NCBI GenBank assembly: GCA_040398845.1
Contig: JBBATH010000011.1
Coordinates: 1-64,000 of the forward strand
Direction: 5' to 3'
DNA length: 64,000 bases
Source: WLND01 sp040398845
GTDB lineage: Bacteria > Actinomycetota > Actinomycetes > S36-B12
The notes beneath the pieces are model-generated. The model did not search any database, had not been told where the DNA came from, and saw only the letters and a list, made by a program, of their open reading frames with translations. How positions within the stretch are numbered: the stretch's first letter is position 1; every line of letters starts with the position of its first letter. This document shows positions 34,357 to 43,901 of this stretch, one piece after another. Both the position numbers and the translations under genes were made by a program.

Positions 34357-35346
34357 GTGATGCAAACGAAGTGGCCAGGCGTTGCCCTCCACGTCGTATC
34401 GGGCAAGGGCGGTGCCGGGAAGACGACGGTTGCTGCGGCGCTCGCACTGGCCCTTGCACACGACGGCAAGCGAACCCTTCTCATGGAGGTGGAGGGGAGG
34501 CAGGGCATTGCCCAACTCTTCGACACCCCTCCCCTGCCGTACACCGAGCGCAAGGTGGCGGTTGCGCCAGGCGGCGGCGAGGTCTGGGCCCTTCCCGTCG
34601 ATCCGCATGAGGCGCTCCTTGACTACCTTGAGATCTTCTACAACCTGCGGCGGGCCGGGTCGGTCCTGAAGAAGATCGGCGCCATCGACTTTGCAACGAC
34701 CATCGCGCCCGGCCTTCGCGATGTCCTCCTCACCGGAAAGGCCTGCGAACTCGTGCGCAGGATCGATAAGAGCGCTCCTGATGCTTACCAAGCGATCGTT
34801 CTCGATGCGCCACCCACCGGCCGGATTGCGAAGTTCCTCAACGTTAATTCAGAGGTCTCGGGGCTTGCGAAGGTCGGACCGATTCACAAGCACGCTGAAC
34901 TCGTCATGAGCGTCATCGCCTCCCCTCGCACCGCCGTCCATCTCGTGACCCTCCTCGAGGAGATGCCCGTTCAGGAAACCGTCGACGGCATCGAGGAGTT
35001 GCGTGCCGACGGACTGCCGGTCGGTGGGATCTTCGTCAACATGACCCGGCCCGCGATGCTTTCAACTGATCAGCTTGTTCAAGCGCGGGAGGGAACGTTG
35101 CCCCTTGGCGCCATCGCTGCAGCGGCAGCAGCCGCCGGTGTGCGAACTGATCCAGCCCTCGTGACGGCTGCACTCGGGCGAGAGGCGCAGGAACACGCAG
35201 CTCGCGTCGATCTAGAGGCGAGGGAGCGCAGACGCATCGATGAACTCGACCTCCCGACATTCACCCTCCCGATGATCCCCGATGGCATCGACCTCGGCGC
35301 CCTGTACGAGCTCGCACTCCTGCTTCGGTCGGAGGGTGTCCAATGA
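34357..35346 (+). CDS. ArsA/GET3-like anion-transporting ATPase, first of pair
   Basis: A 329-aa P-loop ATPase of the SIMIBI class: VVSGKGGAGKTTVAAALALALA (deviant Walker A), then DAPPTGRI as switch II. It is shorter than ArsA and lacks arsenite-binding cysteines, so an arsenic role is doubtful. Tandem actinobacterial homologues (Rv3679/Rv3680) form a heterodimer linked to survival of nitrogen and glycerol stress. The start is GTG 34357 or ATG 34360; TGAGG lies close upstream. Confidence 0.87.
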   Translation: MMQTKWPGVALHVVSGKGGAGKTTVAAALALALAHDGKRTLLMEVEGRQGIAQLFDTPPLPYTERKVAVAPGGGEVWALPVDPHEALLDYLEIFYNLRRAGSVLKKIGAIDFATTIAPGLRDVLLTGKACELVRRIDKSAPDAYQAIVLDAPPTGRIAKFLNVNSEVSGLAKVGPIHKHAELVMSVIASPRTAVHLVTLLEEMPVQETVDGIEELRADGLPVGGIFVNMTRPAMLSTDQLVQAREGTLPLGAIAAAAAAAGVRTDPALVTAALGREAQEHAARVDLEARERRRIDELDLPTFTLPMIPDGIDLGALYELALLLRSEGVQ

Positions 35347-36512
35347 CCGTCAGGGGCCAGGTCTCGGTCGATGCCCCGCCATTGCGTATCGACAGCATCC
35401 TCGCTGATCGCTCCATCAGAATCATTGTGTGCACCGGAGCTGGCGGCGTCGGCAAGACAACCACGGCGGCTGCGATTGCCCTGCGTGCCGCCGAGCAGGG
35501 TCGCAGGGTGTGCGTCCTCACCATCGATCCAGCACGAAGGCTTGCCCAGGCCATGGGGCTCACCACCCTTGACAACACTCCGCGGGCGGTCGCGGGAATC
35601 GCCGGATCCGGAACCCTTGACGCCATGATGCTCGATATGAAGCGCACGTTCGACGAGGTCGTCGAGGCGCATTCGGATCCGGAGCGGGCTCAGTCGATCC
35701 TTGCTAACCCGTTTTACCAGGCCCTGTCATCGTCATTCGCCGGAACGCAGGAATACATGGCGATGGAAAAGCTCGGCCAACTGCGCACTGAAGCCGACCG
35801 CGATGGCACCTGGGATCTCATCGTCGTCGACACCCCGCCCGCCCGTAACGCTCTTGACTTCCTCGACGCCCCAGCACGGCTCGGTTCCTTTCTCGACGGC
35901 AGGTTCATCCGCATCCTCACCGCGCCGGCGCGGGGAGCAGGTCGCGGCATCGGCAAGATCGCCGTCATGGGATTCGGACTGTTCACCGGTGTGCTGAGCA
36001 AGATCCTCGGTGCGCAGGTGCTCAGTGACATCGGCACCTTCGTCGCGGCGATCGACACGACCTTCGGCGGCTTCCGTGAGCGCGCTGATGCCACCTACGC
36101 GCTCTTGCAGGACCCGGGGACCTCGTTCGTCGTGGTCGCCACACCCGAGCGGGATGCCCTTCGCGAGGCCTCCTACTTCGTCGAGCGGCTCAAAGCGGAC
36201 GGAATGCCGCTCGCCGGACTCGTCCTCAATCGGGTACAGGTCGTGACACTCACCGAGATGTCAGGTGAAGAGGCGATCGCCTCAGCGGATCGTCTCGACG
36301 ACGGCCATGACGACGAGATCGAGGCGCTGACTGCCGCCTTGCTGAGGCTGCACGCCCAGCGGCAGCAAATTGCTTCGCGTCAGCAGCACCTTGCAGAACG
36401 GTTTACGGCAGCGCACTCCGGAATCCCGGTGACGACGGTGCCGGCGCTCGCCGAGGACGTTCACGATCTTCAGGGACTTCGCGAGGTCGGTCAACTGCTT
36501 GCCGACGCGTAA
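35343..36512 (+). CDS. ArsA/GET3-like ATPase, second of pair
   Basis: A 389-aa partner of the preceding ATPase. Walker A CTGAGGVGKTTTAAAIAL, switch I region LTIDPARRLAQAMG, switch II VVDTPPARNALDFLDAP. The ATGA overlap with the first gene suggests equal expression and assembly. A C-terminal helical region (LLRLHAQRQQIASRQQHL) may mediate dimer or client contacts. Confidence 0.9.
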   Translation: MTVRGQVSVDAPPLRIDSILADRSIRIIVCTGAGGVGKTTTAAAIALRAAEQGRRVCVLTIDPARRLAQAMGLTTLDNTPRAVAGIAGSGTLDAMMLDMKRTFDEVVEAHSDPERAQSILANPFYQALSSSFAGTQEYMAMEKLGQLRTEADRDGTWDLIVVDTPPARNALDFLDAPARLGSFLDGRFIRILTAPARGAGRGIGKIAVMGFGLFTGVLSKILGAQVLSDIGTFVAAIDTTFGGFRERADATYALLQDPGTSFVVVATPERDALREASYFVERLKADGMPLAGLVLNRVQVVTLTEMSGEEAIASADRLDDGHDDEIEALTAALLRLHAQRQQIASRQQHLAERFTAAHSGIPVTTVPALAEDVHDLQGLREVGQLLADA

Positions 36513-36544
36513 GGCTGGGCAGTCCCCGACTCGATCCGGAGACT

Positions 36545-36859
36545 TTACGAGACTCGGGAAACCTGCTCGCTGATGAGCGACTGACGCTCGAACTCGCTCT
36601 GCGCAGTCTCAAGAAGATTGCGCCAAGACGTCACATGCGGACGGCGCCGAAGCAGGGCACGCCGCTCGCGCTCGGTCATGCCGCCCCAAACGCCGAATTC
36701 AACATTGTTGTCGAGGGCATCGGCGAGACATTCGGTTCGCACTGTGCACCCAAGACAGATCGCTTTCACGCGATTCTGGGCAGCCCCCTGCACGAAGAGC
36801 GTGTCCGGGTCGGTCGTGCGGCAGGCCGCATGGGCGGCCCAGTCGTTGCTCAAGGTCAT
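36545..36859 (-). CDS. WhiB-family iron-sulfur regulator (WhiB4/WblA-like)
   Basis: A 104-aa WhiB protein: the four cysteines AAC, AIC-LGC and TEC bind a [4Fe-4S] cluster, followed by GVWGGMTERERRALLRRR (turn and basic DNA-binding helix). The locus next to ArsA ATPases and a class A PBP matches WhiB4/WblA, regulators of redox response or differentiation. The ATG at 36859 has AAGG upstream and gives a normal N-terminus. An AT-rich dyad lies in the divergent spacer. Confidence 0.92.
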   Translation of the reverse strand: MTLSNDWAAHAACRTTDPDTLFVQGAAQNRVKAICLGCTVRTECLADALDNNVEFGVWGGMTERERRALLRRRPHVTSWRNLLETAQSEFERQSLISEQVSRVS

Positions 36860-36946
36860 GGTCGCCTTACCCCTTCGTACCTGAATCAAGAACATCGTGT
36901 GAGCCGGGACGCTACGCCTGTCGGAAGCCCTCCGCATAGGCTCTAA

Positions 36947-36969
36947 ATAACTATCTCAATAATAGTTAT
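36947..36969. promoter_or_regulatory. AT-rich inverted repeat between whiB and the PBP gene
   Basis: ATAACTAT-N7-ATAGTTAT is a perfect 8-bp dyad in a conspicuously AT-rich patch (36944-36985) in otherwise GC-rich DNA. It lies about 90 bases upstream of each start. It may be a WhiB autoregulatory site or the binding site of another regulator. Confidence 0.5.
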
Positions 36970-37057
36970 AAAGAGTCATAGTTGCGACCTCCCTCGACGA
37001 AGGAATACTCGGTGAGAGATGCGGAAGGCGAACCAAGGCACGTACGCTTAACGTCTC

Positions 37058-39352
37058 ATGTCTATGCACCCACCGGCTCCCCCGCGAACAGGTCTCGGCG
37101 GTCTCATGATCCGCATCGTGGCCCTCCTCGTCGCAGCCGTCATTGCGGGTCTCATCGCCGGCCTCATGGCGCTGCCATTCATCGGCGGTGCTGGCGTCAC
37201 CGCACGAAACGTCGTCCAGAACTTTGAACGTCTCCCCGAGACAATGGACACCCCGCCACTGCCCCAGCGCTCGCAGATTCTCGCCTCGGACGGGTCAGTC
37301 ATCGCGACGCTCTATTACCAGAACCGGATTGAGATCCCACTGCAGAGCATCGCACCTGTCATGCGCCAGGCGACCGTCGCGATCGAGGACTCCCGCTACC
37401 TAGACCATAACGGCGTCGACGTCCGCGGAGCCCTTCGCGCGGTTGCATCGAATACGCGCTCCGGCGACGTTCAGCAGGGCGCATCGACACTCACGATGCA
37501 GTACGTGAAGAACGTGCTCGTCAACGAGGCGACCAGTGCTAGCGAGCTTGAGGCCGCGCGGGGCCAGAGCCCGGTCCGGAAACTCCGCGAAGTCCGCTAT
37601 GCGCTCGCCCTCGAACGGCGCTACACCAAGCCGGAGATCCTCGAGCGCTACTTGAACATCGTCTACTTCGGATCAGGCGCCTACGGTGTCGAGGCTGCAG
37701 CCAAACGATACTTCTCCAAAACAGCCGCCGAATTGACACTGTCCGAGTCGGCCACGCTCGCGGGCATTGTGCAGCAACCGACGGCCTTCGATCCAATCCG
37801 AAATCCCGAACGTAGTGCGAAAAGACGGGATGTTGTCCTTGCGCGCATGGCCCAGCTCGGTTACATCACGAAGGGTGAGGCAGCCTCTGCCGCGCTCATC
37901 CCGATGCAGGTCCTCATCAAGCCCACCGCAGCGCCAAATGGTTGCACCACCTCGTACGCCCCATTCTTTTGCGACTACGTCCTCCAGACGATCCGCACCG
38001 ACCCCGCATTCGGTGATACCCCGGAGGCGCGGGAAGCCTTCCTGCGTCGCGGTGGCTACACCGTCCGCACCACATTGCGCCCACAGGCACAACGCGGAGC
38101 CTTCGACGCCGTCACCGGTGCAATTCCCATCAATGACGAAAGCCGGCGCGCGGCTGCGATCACCATGATGGAGCCCGGCACCGGCAACATCCTCGCCATG
38201 ACCCAGAACCGCGAGTGGGGCACCTCCGGCCAGGGAATGACGACGTACAACTACAACACTGACCGTGCCCACGGGGGAACCATTGGAATGCAGGCCGGCT
38301 CGACTTTCAAGGTCTTCGCCCTAGCAGCCGCACTCGAATCGGGGATATCGCCGAGCGAGTACATCAGTTCGCCGAGCCCGAATACCTTCGAGGGATTCAC
38401 GAACTGCGAGACTGGTGCCTCGTTCGGACCCATTACCGTCCGGAACTCCACCGGGCAGGGCACGTTCGACATGGCCCGCGCGACGGCCTATTCCATCAAC
38501 ACCTATTTCATGGCCATCGAGGAGCGCACCGGCCTTTGCCGTCCAGCCGAGATTGCCGAGTCAATGGGGGTGTTCTTGGGCAGCGGTGGACCGCTGCTCC
38601 GAGTTCCGTCGTTCACCCTCGGCAGCATGGAGGTCACCCCGCTCGCGATGGCCAACGCCTATGCGACCTTCGCGGCCCATGGGCTCTACTGCAAACCCCG
38701 GTCCATTTTGGAAATACGCGATCGCGATAACCGCTCCCTTGACGTCCCCGACGAGGACTGCATGCAGGTCATCTCGCAGGACGTCGCCGACGGAGTGACG
38801 GCGCTCCTCACCGGCGTCATCGACGGGCCTATCACCGGTCGAACCGGCTCTGCCATGTCACTCGCGGATCGACCTGCGGCCGGAAAGACCGGCACCACGA
38901 ATGAGTCGGCCGCAGTGTGGTTCGCCGGATTCACCCCCGACGTCGCCGCCGCGGTTTGGGTCGGTGATCCCCGCGGTGGTTTCGCACACCCGATGAAGAA
39001 TCTCACGATTAATGGCAAGTACTACACCCAGGTGTTTGGCAGCACCCTCCCCGGGCCGATCTGGAAGCAATCCATGACGGCCGCGCTCCAAGGCACCGAA
39101 CCGACCACATTTACCCTCAGCAACGAGTGGGGTCTTCGCCCGGCACGCGGGGTCACCTCCATTGCACCACTTCCGGGAGAGTTCGGCCTCGGCGGCGGGC
39201 CAGAGGGGTTCGTCTTCGACAACAGCGCCAAGCCGACACCCATCGCTACCCCAACGGCCCCAACCATAGCAACCCCCGACGAGCCCACCGCCCCGGTCGT
39301 ACCGGATGAAGCCCCGGCCACGATACCTAGCCCGGCCACCACACCGAGGTAG
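37058..39352 (+). CDS. Class A penicillin-binding protein (PonA2-like)
   Basis: A 764-aa bifunctional murein synthase: cytoplasmic tail, one TM helix (residues ~17-45), a GT51 glycosyltransferase domain with the catalytic VAIEDSRYLDH and QGASTLTMQYVKN, and a transpeptidase domain with GSTFKVF (active Ser), SINTYF and GKTGTTNESAAVWFAG. The C-terminus is Pro/Thr-rich; no PASTA domain is visible, unlike mycobacterial PonA2. No ribosome site is obvious at ATG 37058, so the start may be leaderless or at the second Met two codons on. Confidence 0.92.
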   Translation: MSMHPPAPPRTGLGGLMIRIVALLVAAVIAGLIAGLMALPFIGGAGVTARNVVQNFERLPETMDTPPLPQRSQILASDGSVIATLYYQNRIEIPLQSIAPVMRQATVAIEDSRYLDHNGVDVRGALRAVASNTRSGDVQQGASTLTMQYVKNVLVNEATSASELEAARGQSPVRKLREVRYALALERRYTKPEILERYLNIVYFGSGAYGVEAAAKRYFSKTAAELTLSESATLAGIVQQPTAFDPIRNPERSAKRRDVVLARMAQLGYITKGEAASAALIPMQVLIKPTAAPNGCTTSYAPFFCDYVLQTIRTDPAFGDTPEAREAFLRRGGYTVRTTLRPQAQRGAFDAVTGAIPINDESRRAAAITMMEPGTGNILAMTQNREWGTSGQGMTTYNYNTDRAHGGTIGMQAGSTFKVFALAAALESGISPSEYISSPSPNTFEGFTNCETGASFGPITVRNSTGQGTFDMARATAYSINTYFMAIEERTGLCRPAEIAESMGVFLGSGGPLLRVPSFTLGSMEVTPLAMANAYATFAAHGLYCKPRSILEIRDRDNRSLDVPDEDCMQVISQDVADGVTALLTGVIDGPITGRTGSAMSLADRPAAGKTGTTNESAAVWFAGFTPDVAAAVWVGDPRGGFAHPMKNLTINGKYYTQVFGSTLPGPIWKQSMTAALQGTEPTTFTLSNEWGLRPARGVTSIAPLPGEFGLGGGPEGFVFDNSAKPTPIATPTAPTIATPDEPTAPVVPDEAPATIPSPATTPR

Positions 39353-39370
39353 CCGGGTTCCCCTGGGTCG

Positions 39371-39835
39371 TTACATACCCAGCCCGGCCTTCACGAGAGC
39401 CGCCACCTGACCCCCATCGGCTCGACCCTTCACCTGCGGGGTCACCAGCTTCATGACAGCACCCATGGCGGCCCCTCCGGTCGCACCGGTCAACGAGACC
39501 TCGGCAACTGCCGACGTCACGATGGCGCCGAGTTCCTCGTCACTCATCGCCTGCGGCAGGTACTTCGCGAGCACCCCGAGTTCGGCACGCTCACGATCGG
39601 CGAGCTCGGGCCGGTCGGCGGCGTCGTACGCCTCCGCTGATTCGCGGCGCTTCTTGGCTTCGCGACCAAGAACCGCGATGACGTCATCGTCGGAAAGCGC
39701 CCGAGCCTCCTTGCCTGCCACCTCTTCGTTCGTGATCGCCGTCAGTGCCATGCGAAGCGTCGCTGCGGCCAACTCGTCGCGAGATTTCATCGCGGTGGTG
39801 AGGTCATCCTTCAATTGATCCTTGATCTGGCTCAT
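39371..39835 (-). CDS. GatB/YqeY domain protein
   Basis: A 154-aa YqeY protein: N-terminal helix (IKDQLKDDLTTAMKSRDE), then the GatB tail-like domain with YLPQAMSDEELGAIV and GAVMKLVTPQVKGRADGGQV. It resembles the tRNA-binding tail of GatB; the role is uncertain. It converges on the PBP gene with an 18-base spacer that could form a small hairpin. Confidence 0.9.
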   Translation of the reverse strand: MSQIKDQLKDDLTTAMKSRDELAAATLRMALTAITNEEVAGKEARALSDDDVIAVLGREAKKRRESAEAYDAADRPELADRERAELGVLAKYLPQAMSDEELGAIVTSAVAEVSLTGATGGAAMGAVMKLVTPQVKGRADGGQVAALVKAGLGM

Positions 39836-39897
39836 GCAAGCATTCTGGCAGGCCGGGCGACGAGCATCAGACAGCTAGCGCATGGGACCATGCACGG

Positions 39898-40809
39898 GTG
39901 CACAACGCCACCAAGCTCGCCCTCGGTACCGTCGGCTTGGTGGCCGCCGGTGCAGCAGGGCTCACCTACGCCCGCTGGGAGGCGCAGCGCTACACCCTCC
40001 GCCGAGCCACCGTGTCGGCACTGCCGGTGGGACAGGCACCACTGACGATCCTCCATCTCTCGGATCTTCACCTCGTGCCCGGGCAAGTCGGCAAGCAGTC
40101 GTGGGTGCGATCCCTGCGCGAACTGCAGCCCGACGCCGTCATCGCCACCGGCGACTTCATGTCACACCAAGACGCCGTCCCACACGTCCTCGACACCCTC
40201 GAACCGCTGTTCGATCTCCCTGGCGCCTTCGTCCTCGGAAGCAACGACTACTACGAACCCCGAATGATCAATCCCGCCAAGTACTTTGCCGGACCCTCAC
40301 AACTCGAACCCCGCCGCGCGATGCTCCCGTGGAGCGACCTCGTCGATGGACTTGTCGACGGCGGCTGGTCGCACCTGAGTAACACCCGAGGGACCCTCGT
40401 CATTGCCGGACGCAGCGTTGACCTCCGCGGCGTCGACGACCCGCACATCAGCCGCGATCGCTACGGCGAGATCGCTGGCGCGTTCAACCCCTCGGCCGAC
40501 CTCCGACTCGGGGTCACTCATGCGCCGTATCTGCGGATACTTGACGGCATGGCCGCCGACGGTGCCGACCTGGTCCTCGCCGGGCACACCCACGGAGGCC
40601 AACTGCGCATACCCGGTTTTGGGGCCCTCGTCACGAACTGCGACATTGATCGGGCGAGATCCCGCGGGCTCTCAACACACCGGGCCCCCGGCAGCCGTCA
40701 CACGACAGCACTCCACGTCTCTGCAGGCCTAGGCACCTCACCGTTCGCGCCGTACCGCTTCGCCTGCCCGCCAGAGGCGACCCTGCTCACCCTTGTGCCG
40801 CGCACCTGA
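39898..40809 (+). CDS. Metallophosphoesterase with N-terminal membrane anchor (Rv3683-like)
   Basis: A 303-aa calcineurin-like phosphoesterase. An N-terminal hydrophobic stretch (LALGTVGLVAAGAAGLTYA) likely anchors it. Metal ligands: HLSDLHL, ATGDFM, LGSNDYY, and GHTHGGQL near the C-terminus. The substrate may be a lipid or nucleotide phosphodiester. GTG start. The PBP-YqeY-phosphoesterase order is conserved in actinobacteria. Confidence 0.87.
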   Translation: MHNATKLALGTVGLVAAGAAGLTYARWEAQRYTLRRATVSALPVGQAPLTILHLSDLHLVPGQVGKQSWVRSLRELQPDAVIATGDFMSHQDAVPHVLDTLEPLFDLPGAFVLGSNDYYEPRMINPAKYFAGPSQLEPRRAMLPWSDLVDGLVDGGWSHLSNTRGTLVIAGRSVDLRGVDDPHISRDRYGEIAGAFNPSADLRLGVTHAPYLRILDGMAADGADLVLAGHTHGGQLRIPGFGALVTNCDIDRARSRGLSTHRAPGSRHTTALHVSAGLGTSPFAPYRFACPPEATLLTLVPRT

Positions 40810-40828
40810 TCACAGCAGCCGCGCTGCC

Positions 40829-41242
40829 CTATCGAATCTCGAACATCTCATAGACGATGTCATCACCGTCGTTGCGGCCCTGACCCACGGCCTGCACTGC
40901 GTTCAGCCAGCCGTACCGCTCATCCGCCGTCTCGAATGTCGGCGCGACGGTGTAGGTGCCGCGCTCCCGATCGCACCGGCCGTGGTAGCTCACGTAGATA
41001 AGCGCACCATCGTCGGTCTGGAGCAACTGGCGGACATCAAGGATCATGATCTGGCCCGAGGATGGGATCGCCCAGTCTCCGCCAGGGCCGATGATGGTCG
41101 CGCTCAGCCGCTCACCCTCCCATCGACCTTTGGAGATACCACCGATGACGCGTCGGCCAAACGGCGTCTCGCCAAGCCGGTGGATGTCGCCACGGGTGAC
41201 GCGCACGGTCGCAAGCGGAACAACGTCGAAGGGCACGGTCAT
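40829..41242 (-). CDS. DUF3237 family protein
   Basis: A 137-aa protein with the DUF3237 features GETPFGRRVIGGISKGRWEGERLSATI, the central GGDWAIP and the C-terminal FETADERYGWLN. The family is a small beta-barrel often near catabolic enzymes; the function is unknown. Overlaps the VOC gene start by 4 bases, so the two are coupled. Confidence 0.85.
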   Translation of the reverse strand: MTVPFDVVPLATVRVTRGDIHRLGETPFGRRVIGGISKGRWEGERLSATIIGPGGDWAIPSSGQIMILDVRQLLQTDDGALIYVSYHGRCDRERGTYTVAPTFETADERYGWLNAVQAVGQGRNDGDDIVYEMFEIR

Positions 41243-41811
41243 GATGGCTCCTGGTTGGGTGATGGGCTGACGTTTGCGGCACGTGCACGCACTGGGTCGG
41301 TGACTCCGTCCCAGGTCTCGTGCATGGTCCTCAGTTGCGCGAAGAAGCTCACCGAACGCTCGGTGCGCCCGTAGAGCTCAACAAAGCAGCCGAGGTCAGC
41401 TCGGCAGTCAAAATATACGGCCGGGGCCGAGGTCATGAGCGACGCGGCAAGTGGGTAACCCGCATCGACGAAGGCCGCCAACTGCCGATCCCAGTCATCC
41501 GGCGGAACGAGCGCACACATGTGGTGGAAACCGCCCTCGCCCGGCTCGTACATGTCGCGGTAGATCGACGAACCGGGGCCGGGTTGGGCGATGAGTTGCA
41601 CCTGGACCTCGCCACACTGGCCAAAGGCATAATCGACGGCGGTCGCACTCGGTTGCCCGCGGTAGGTCAGGTCGGTTCCGACAAAGTTGCGCATGACAAC
41701 AAAGGGGCCCGCACCCATTACCCGCACCCAGTGCTCGAGGCCCTCGTCCAGATCGGGCACGACGAAGGCGGTTTGAAGAACGGGATGCCGCAGGAGCCCG
41801 GGTGCACTCAT
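41239..41811 (-). CDS. VOC/glyoxalase-like metalloprotein
   Basis: A 190-aa protein of the glyoxalase/VOC type: LQTAFVVPDLDEGLEHWVRVMGAGPF at the N-terminus, EVQVQLIAQPG (metal Glu or Gln) and GGFHHMCALV (metal His). It probably binds a divalent metal and acts on a small carbonyl or aromatic compound, perhaps with the DUF3237 partner. The ATG at 41811 is chosen because the longer frame runs into the tRNA-Pro gene. Confidence 0.8.
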   Translation of the reverse strand: MSAPGLLRHPVLQTAFVVPDLDEGLEHWVRVMGAGPFVVMRNFVGTDLTYRGQPSATAVDYAFGQCGEVQVQLIAQPGPGSSIYRDMYEPGEGGFHHMCALVPPDDWDRQLAAFVDAGYPLAASLMTSAPAVYFDCRADLGCFVELYGRTERSVSFFAQLRTMHETWDGVTDPVRARAANVSPSPNQEPS

Positions 41812-41903
41812 CACGGCAGCATTGTGGCAGCGCCTCCCCGATTCGTCCCACCCTTCCCGATGCAGGACACGAATTCGCTGTCCGTTAGGCTCGACACGTC
41901 CTT

Positions 41904-41977
<74 letters not shown>

Positions 41978-42056
41978 CAGCTGGTCGGGGGCCGATGATC
42001 ACGTCGGTCCCCGACCCCGTAGCGCTCGTCCGGAGAGCAAAGGCAGGGGTTGCGCG

Positions 42057-42839
42057 GTGAGCATCGATCGACGACCGGCACCGAGTGATCTCGGCAAAAC
42101 CACTCGCGCCTACGTCAAGTCCATGGGCTGGCGTTCGGTGAATCTTCACACCCACATCTCCCTCGTCAACCGATACGTCTACATCGAGGTCCCCAAAGCC
42201 GGCTGCGGGACAATGAAGGCCACCCTCGGCGGCTTAGAGGCCGCAAGGCAGGGCCCGGCCGCGGTCCTTCGCGTCCAAGAGAATCCTCACGACCGTAGCA
42301 AGGCCACCCCGTTCGTCAAGCCCTTTCAACTGCCGCCCGATCTCCTAGAGGAGGCCCTGCGGGGGCGAAAGTGGTCCCGGTTCACGGTGGTCCGCGAGCC
42401 AGCGTCGCGCCTGCTATCGGGCTACCTTGAGAAGATCCGTCAGGGCCTCCAGCAGAGCGATCCCATCCTCGCCGCCCTGCGCGACCGCGAGGAGGCTCCC
42501 CAGCTCGCTCAGGACATCAGTTTCGCCGATTTTGTCGCAGTGGTTTCCGCTCAGGAATCACGGGATCAAGACCCACATTGGCGGCGACAGGTCGACCAGA
42601 TCGGGTACGGGATCATCGACTACGACGCCGTCATCCACCTCGAGGAACTCGACACCTCGTGGGATCGCGTTGCCGACCTCACCGGGGTTGCCGGGCTCCA
42701 GGAGCAGTTTTACTGCCGAAACTCCACCAAGGCAGCCACGAGGATCAACGACTACTTCACCCCCGCAATTCTCGGCAAGGTCACGCACACGTATGCGGGC
42801 GACTACGCCGCCTTCGGCTACCAGCCACCAGCCCTCTGA
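42057..42839 (+). CDS. Sulfotransferase family 2-like protein
   Basis: A 260-aa protein resembling carbohydrate sulfotransferases (HNK-1/chondroitin type). The 5'-phosphosulfate loop is IEVPKAGCGTMKATL and the 3'-phosphate site TVVREPASRLLSGYLEK. It would move sulfate from PAPS to a glycan or other hydroxyl. The GTG at 42057 with AGGGG upstream is chosen because the longer frame runs through the tRNA. No PAPS synthesis or glycan genes adjoin it, so it may have been acquired next to tRNA-Pro. Confidence 0.78.
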   Translation: MSIDRRPAPSDLGKTTRAYVKSMGWRSVNLHTHISLVNRYVYIEVPKAGCGTMKATLGGLEAARQGPAAVLRVQENPHDRSKATPFVKPFQLPPDLLEEALRGRKWSRFTVVREPASRLLSGYLEKIRQGLQQSDPILAALRDREEAPQLAQDISFADFVAVVSAQESRDQDPHWRRQVDQIGYGIIDYDAVIHLEELDTSWDRVADLTGVAGLQEQFYCRNSTKAATRINDYFTPAILGKVTHTYAGDYAAFGYQPPAL

Positions 42840-42857
42840 CCCGGCCGCAATACCCGT

Positions 42858-43901
42858 CTACCGGGTCGCGACGACGAGTTCGGCGATCTGCACGGCATTC
42901 AGGGCGGCACCCTTGCGCAAATTGTCATTGCTGACGAACAGCGCGAGCCCGCGCCCACCTAGGACTGAAGGATCCTGACGCACCCTGCCCACGAATGACG
43001 CATCAGCACCGGCGGCCTGCAGCGGGTTCGGCACATCGACGACCTCGACCCCCGGCGCCATTGCGAGCAACTCCAACGCCCGCTCGACTGAGATGGGCCG
43101 ATCAAACTCCGCATTGATCGACAGCGAGTGACCAGTGAAGACGGGCACCCTCACGCAGGTTCCCGAGACGAGCAAGTCGGGTAGGCCGAGGATCTTGCGA
43201 CTCTCATTGCGAAGCTTTTGCTCCTCGTCGGTCTCGAGCGATCCATCGTCGACGATGCTCCCAGCGATTGGGATGACGTTGAAAGCGATCGGACGGACGT
43301 ACTTTCGCGGCTCCGGCAGCGAAATGGCCAAGCCGTCATGAGTCAGCAGCGTGATGTCCTGGGTGATCGCAGCGCGCACCTGGTCTTCTAGTTCACTGAC
43401 GCCCGCGAGACCACTCCCCGAGACGGCTTGATAAGAACTCACGATGAGCCGCCGCAGGCCCGCTTCGTCGCTCAGGGGCCTAAGAACGGGCATCGCTGCC
43501 ATCGTCGTGCAGTTCGGATTCGCGATGATGCCCTTGCGAGCCTCTGAAATCGCAGCGGGATTGACCTCGCTCACGATGAGCGGCACATCAGGATCCATCC
43601 GCCATGCAGAGGAGTTGTCAATGACGATCGCACCGGCAGCAGCGTATTTCGGAGCAAGTTCCTTCGATGATGCCCCGCCAGCGGAGAACAGGGCGATGTC
43701 GATCCCGGCGAGATCGGCCGTCGAAGCGTCCTCGACTATGACCTCCCCACCCTTCCACGGCAACGTCGTGCCCGCCGAACGTGAGGAGGCGAGGAATCGC
43801 ACTCGCTCCATCGGGAACGCACGTTCCTCGAGCAGCCTGCGCATCACCGCGCCCACCTGACCGGTGGCACCCACCACCGCAACAACGGGCAGTCGGTTCA
43901 T
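42858..43901 (-). CDS. asd: Aspartate-semialdehyde dehydrogenase
   Basis: A 347-aa enzyme reducing aspartyl phosphate to the semialdehyde for Lys, Met, Thr and diaminopimelate. NADP loop VVGATGQVGAVM, catalytic Cys in NPNCTTMA, and the conserved SYQAVSGSGLAGV. ATGA overlap with lysC, the classic actinobacterial lysC-asd operon. Confidence 0.96.
   Translation of the reverse strand: MNRLPVVAVVGATGQVGAVMRRLLEERAFPMERVRFLASSRSAGTTLPWKGGEVIVEDASTADLAGIDIALFSAGGASSKELAPKYAAAGAIVIDNSSAWRMDPDVPLIVSEVNPAAISEARKGIIANPNCTTMAAMPVLRPLSDEAGLRRLIVSSYQAVSGSGLAGVSELEDQVRAAITQDITLLTHDGLAISLPEPRKYVRPIAFNVIPIAGSIVDDGSLETDEEQKLRNESRKILGLPDLLVSGTCVRVPVFTGHSLSINAEFDRPISVERALELLAMAPGVEVVDVPNPLQAAGADASFVGRVRQDPSVLGGRGLALFVSNDNLRKGAALNAVQIAELVVATR

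Noticed and set aside
34357..36512. Arsenic resistance operon
   Set aside because: The two ArsA-like ATPases lack arsenite-binding cysteines and no arsB/arsR/arsC is present; they match the conserved Rv3679-Rv3680 type pair.
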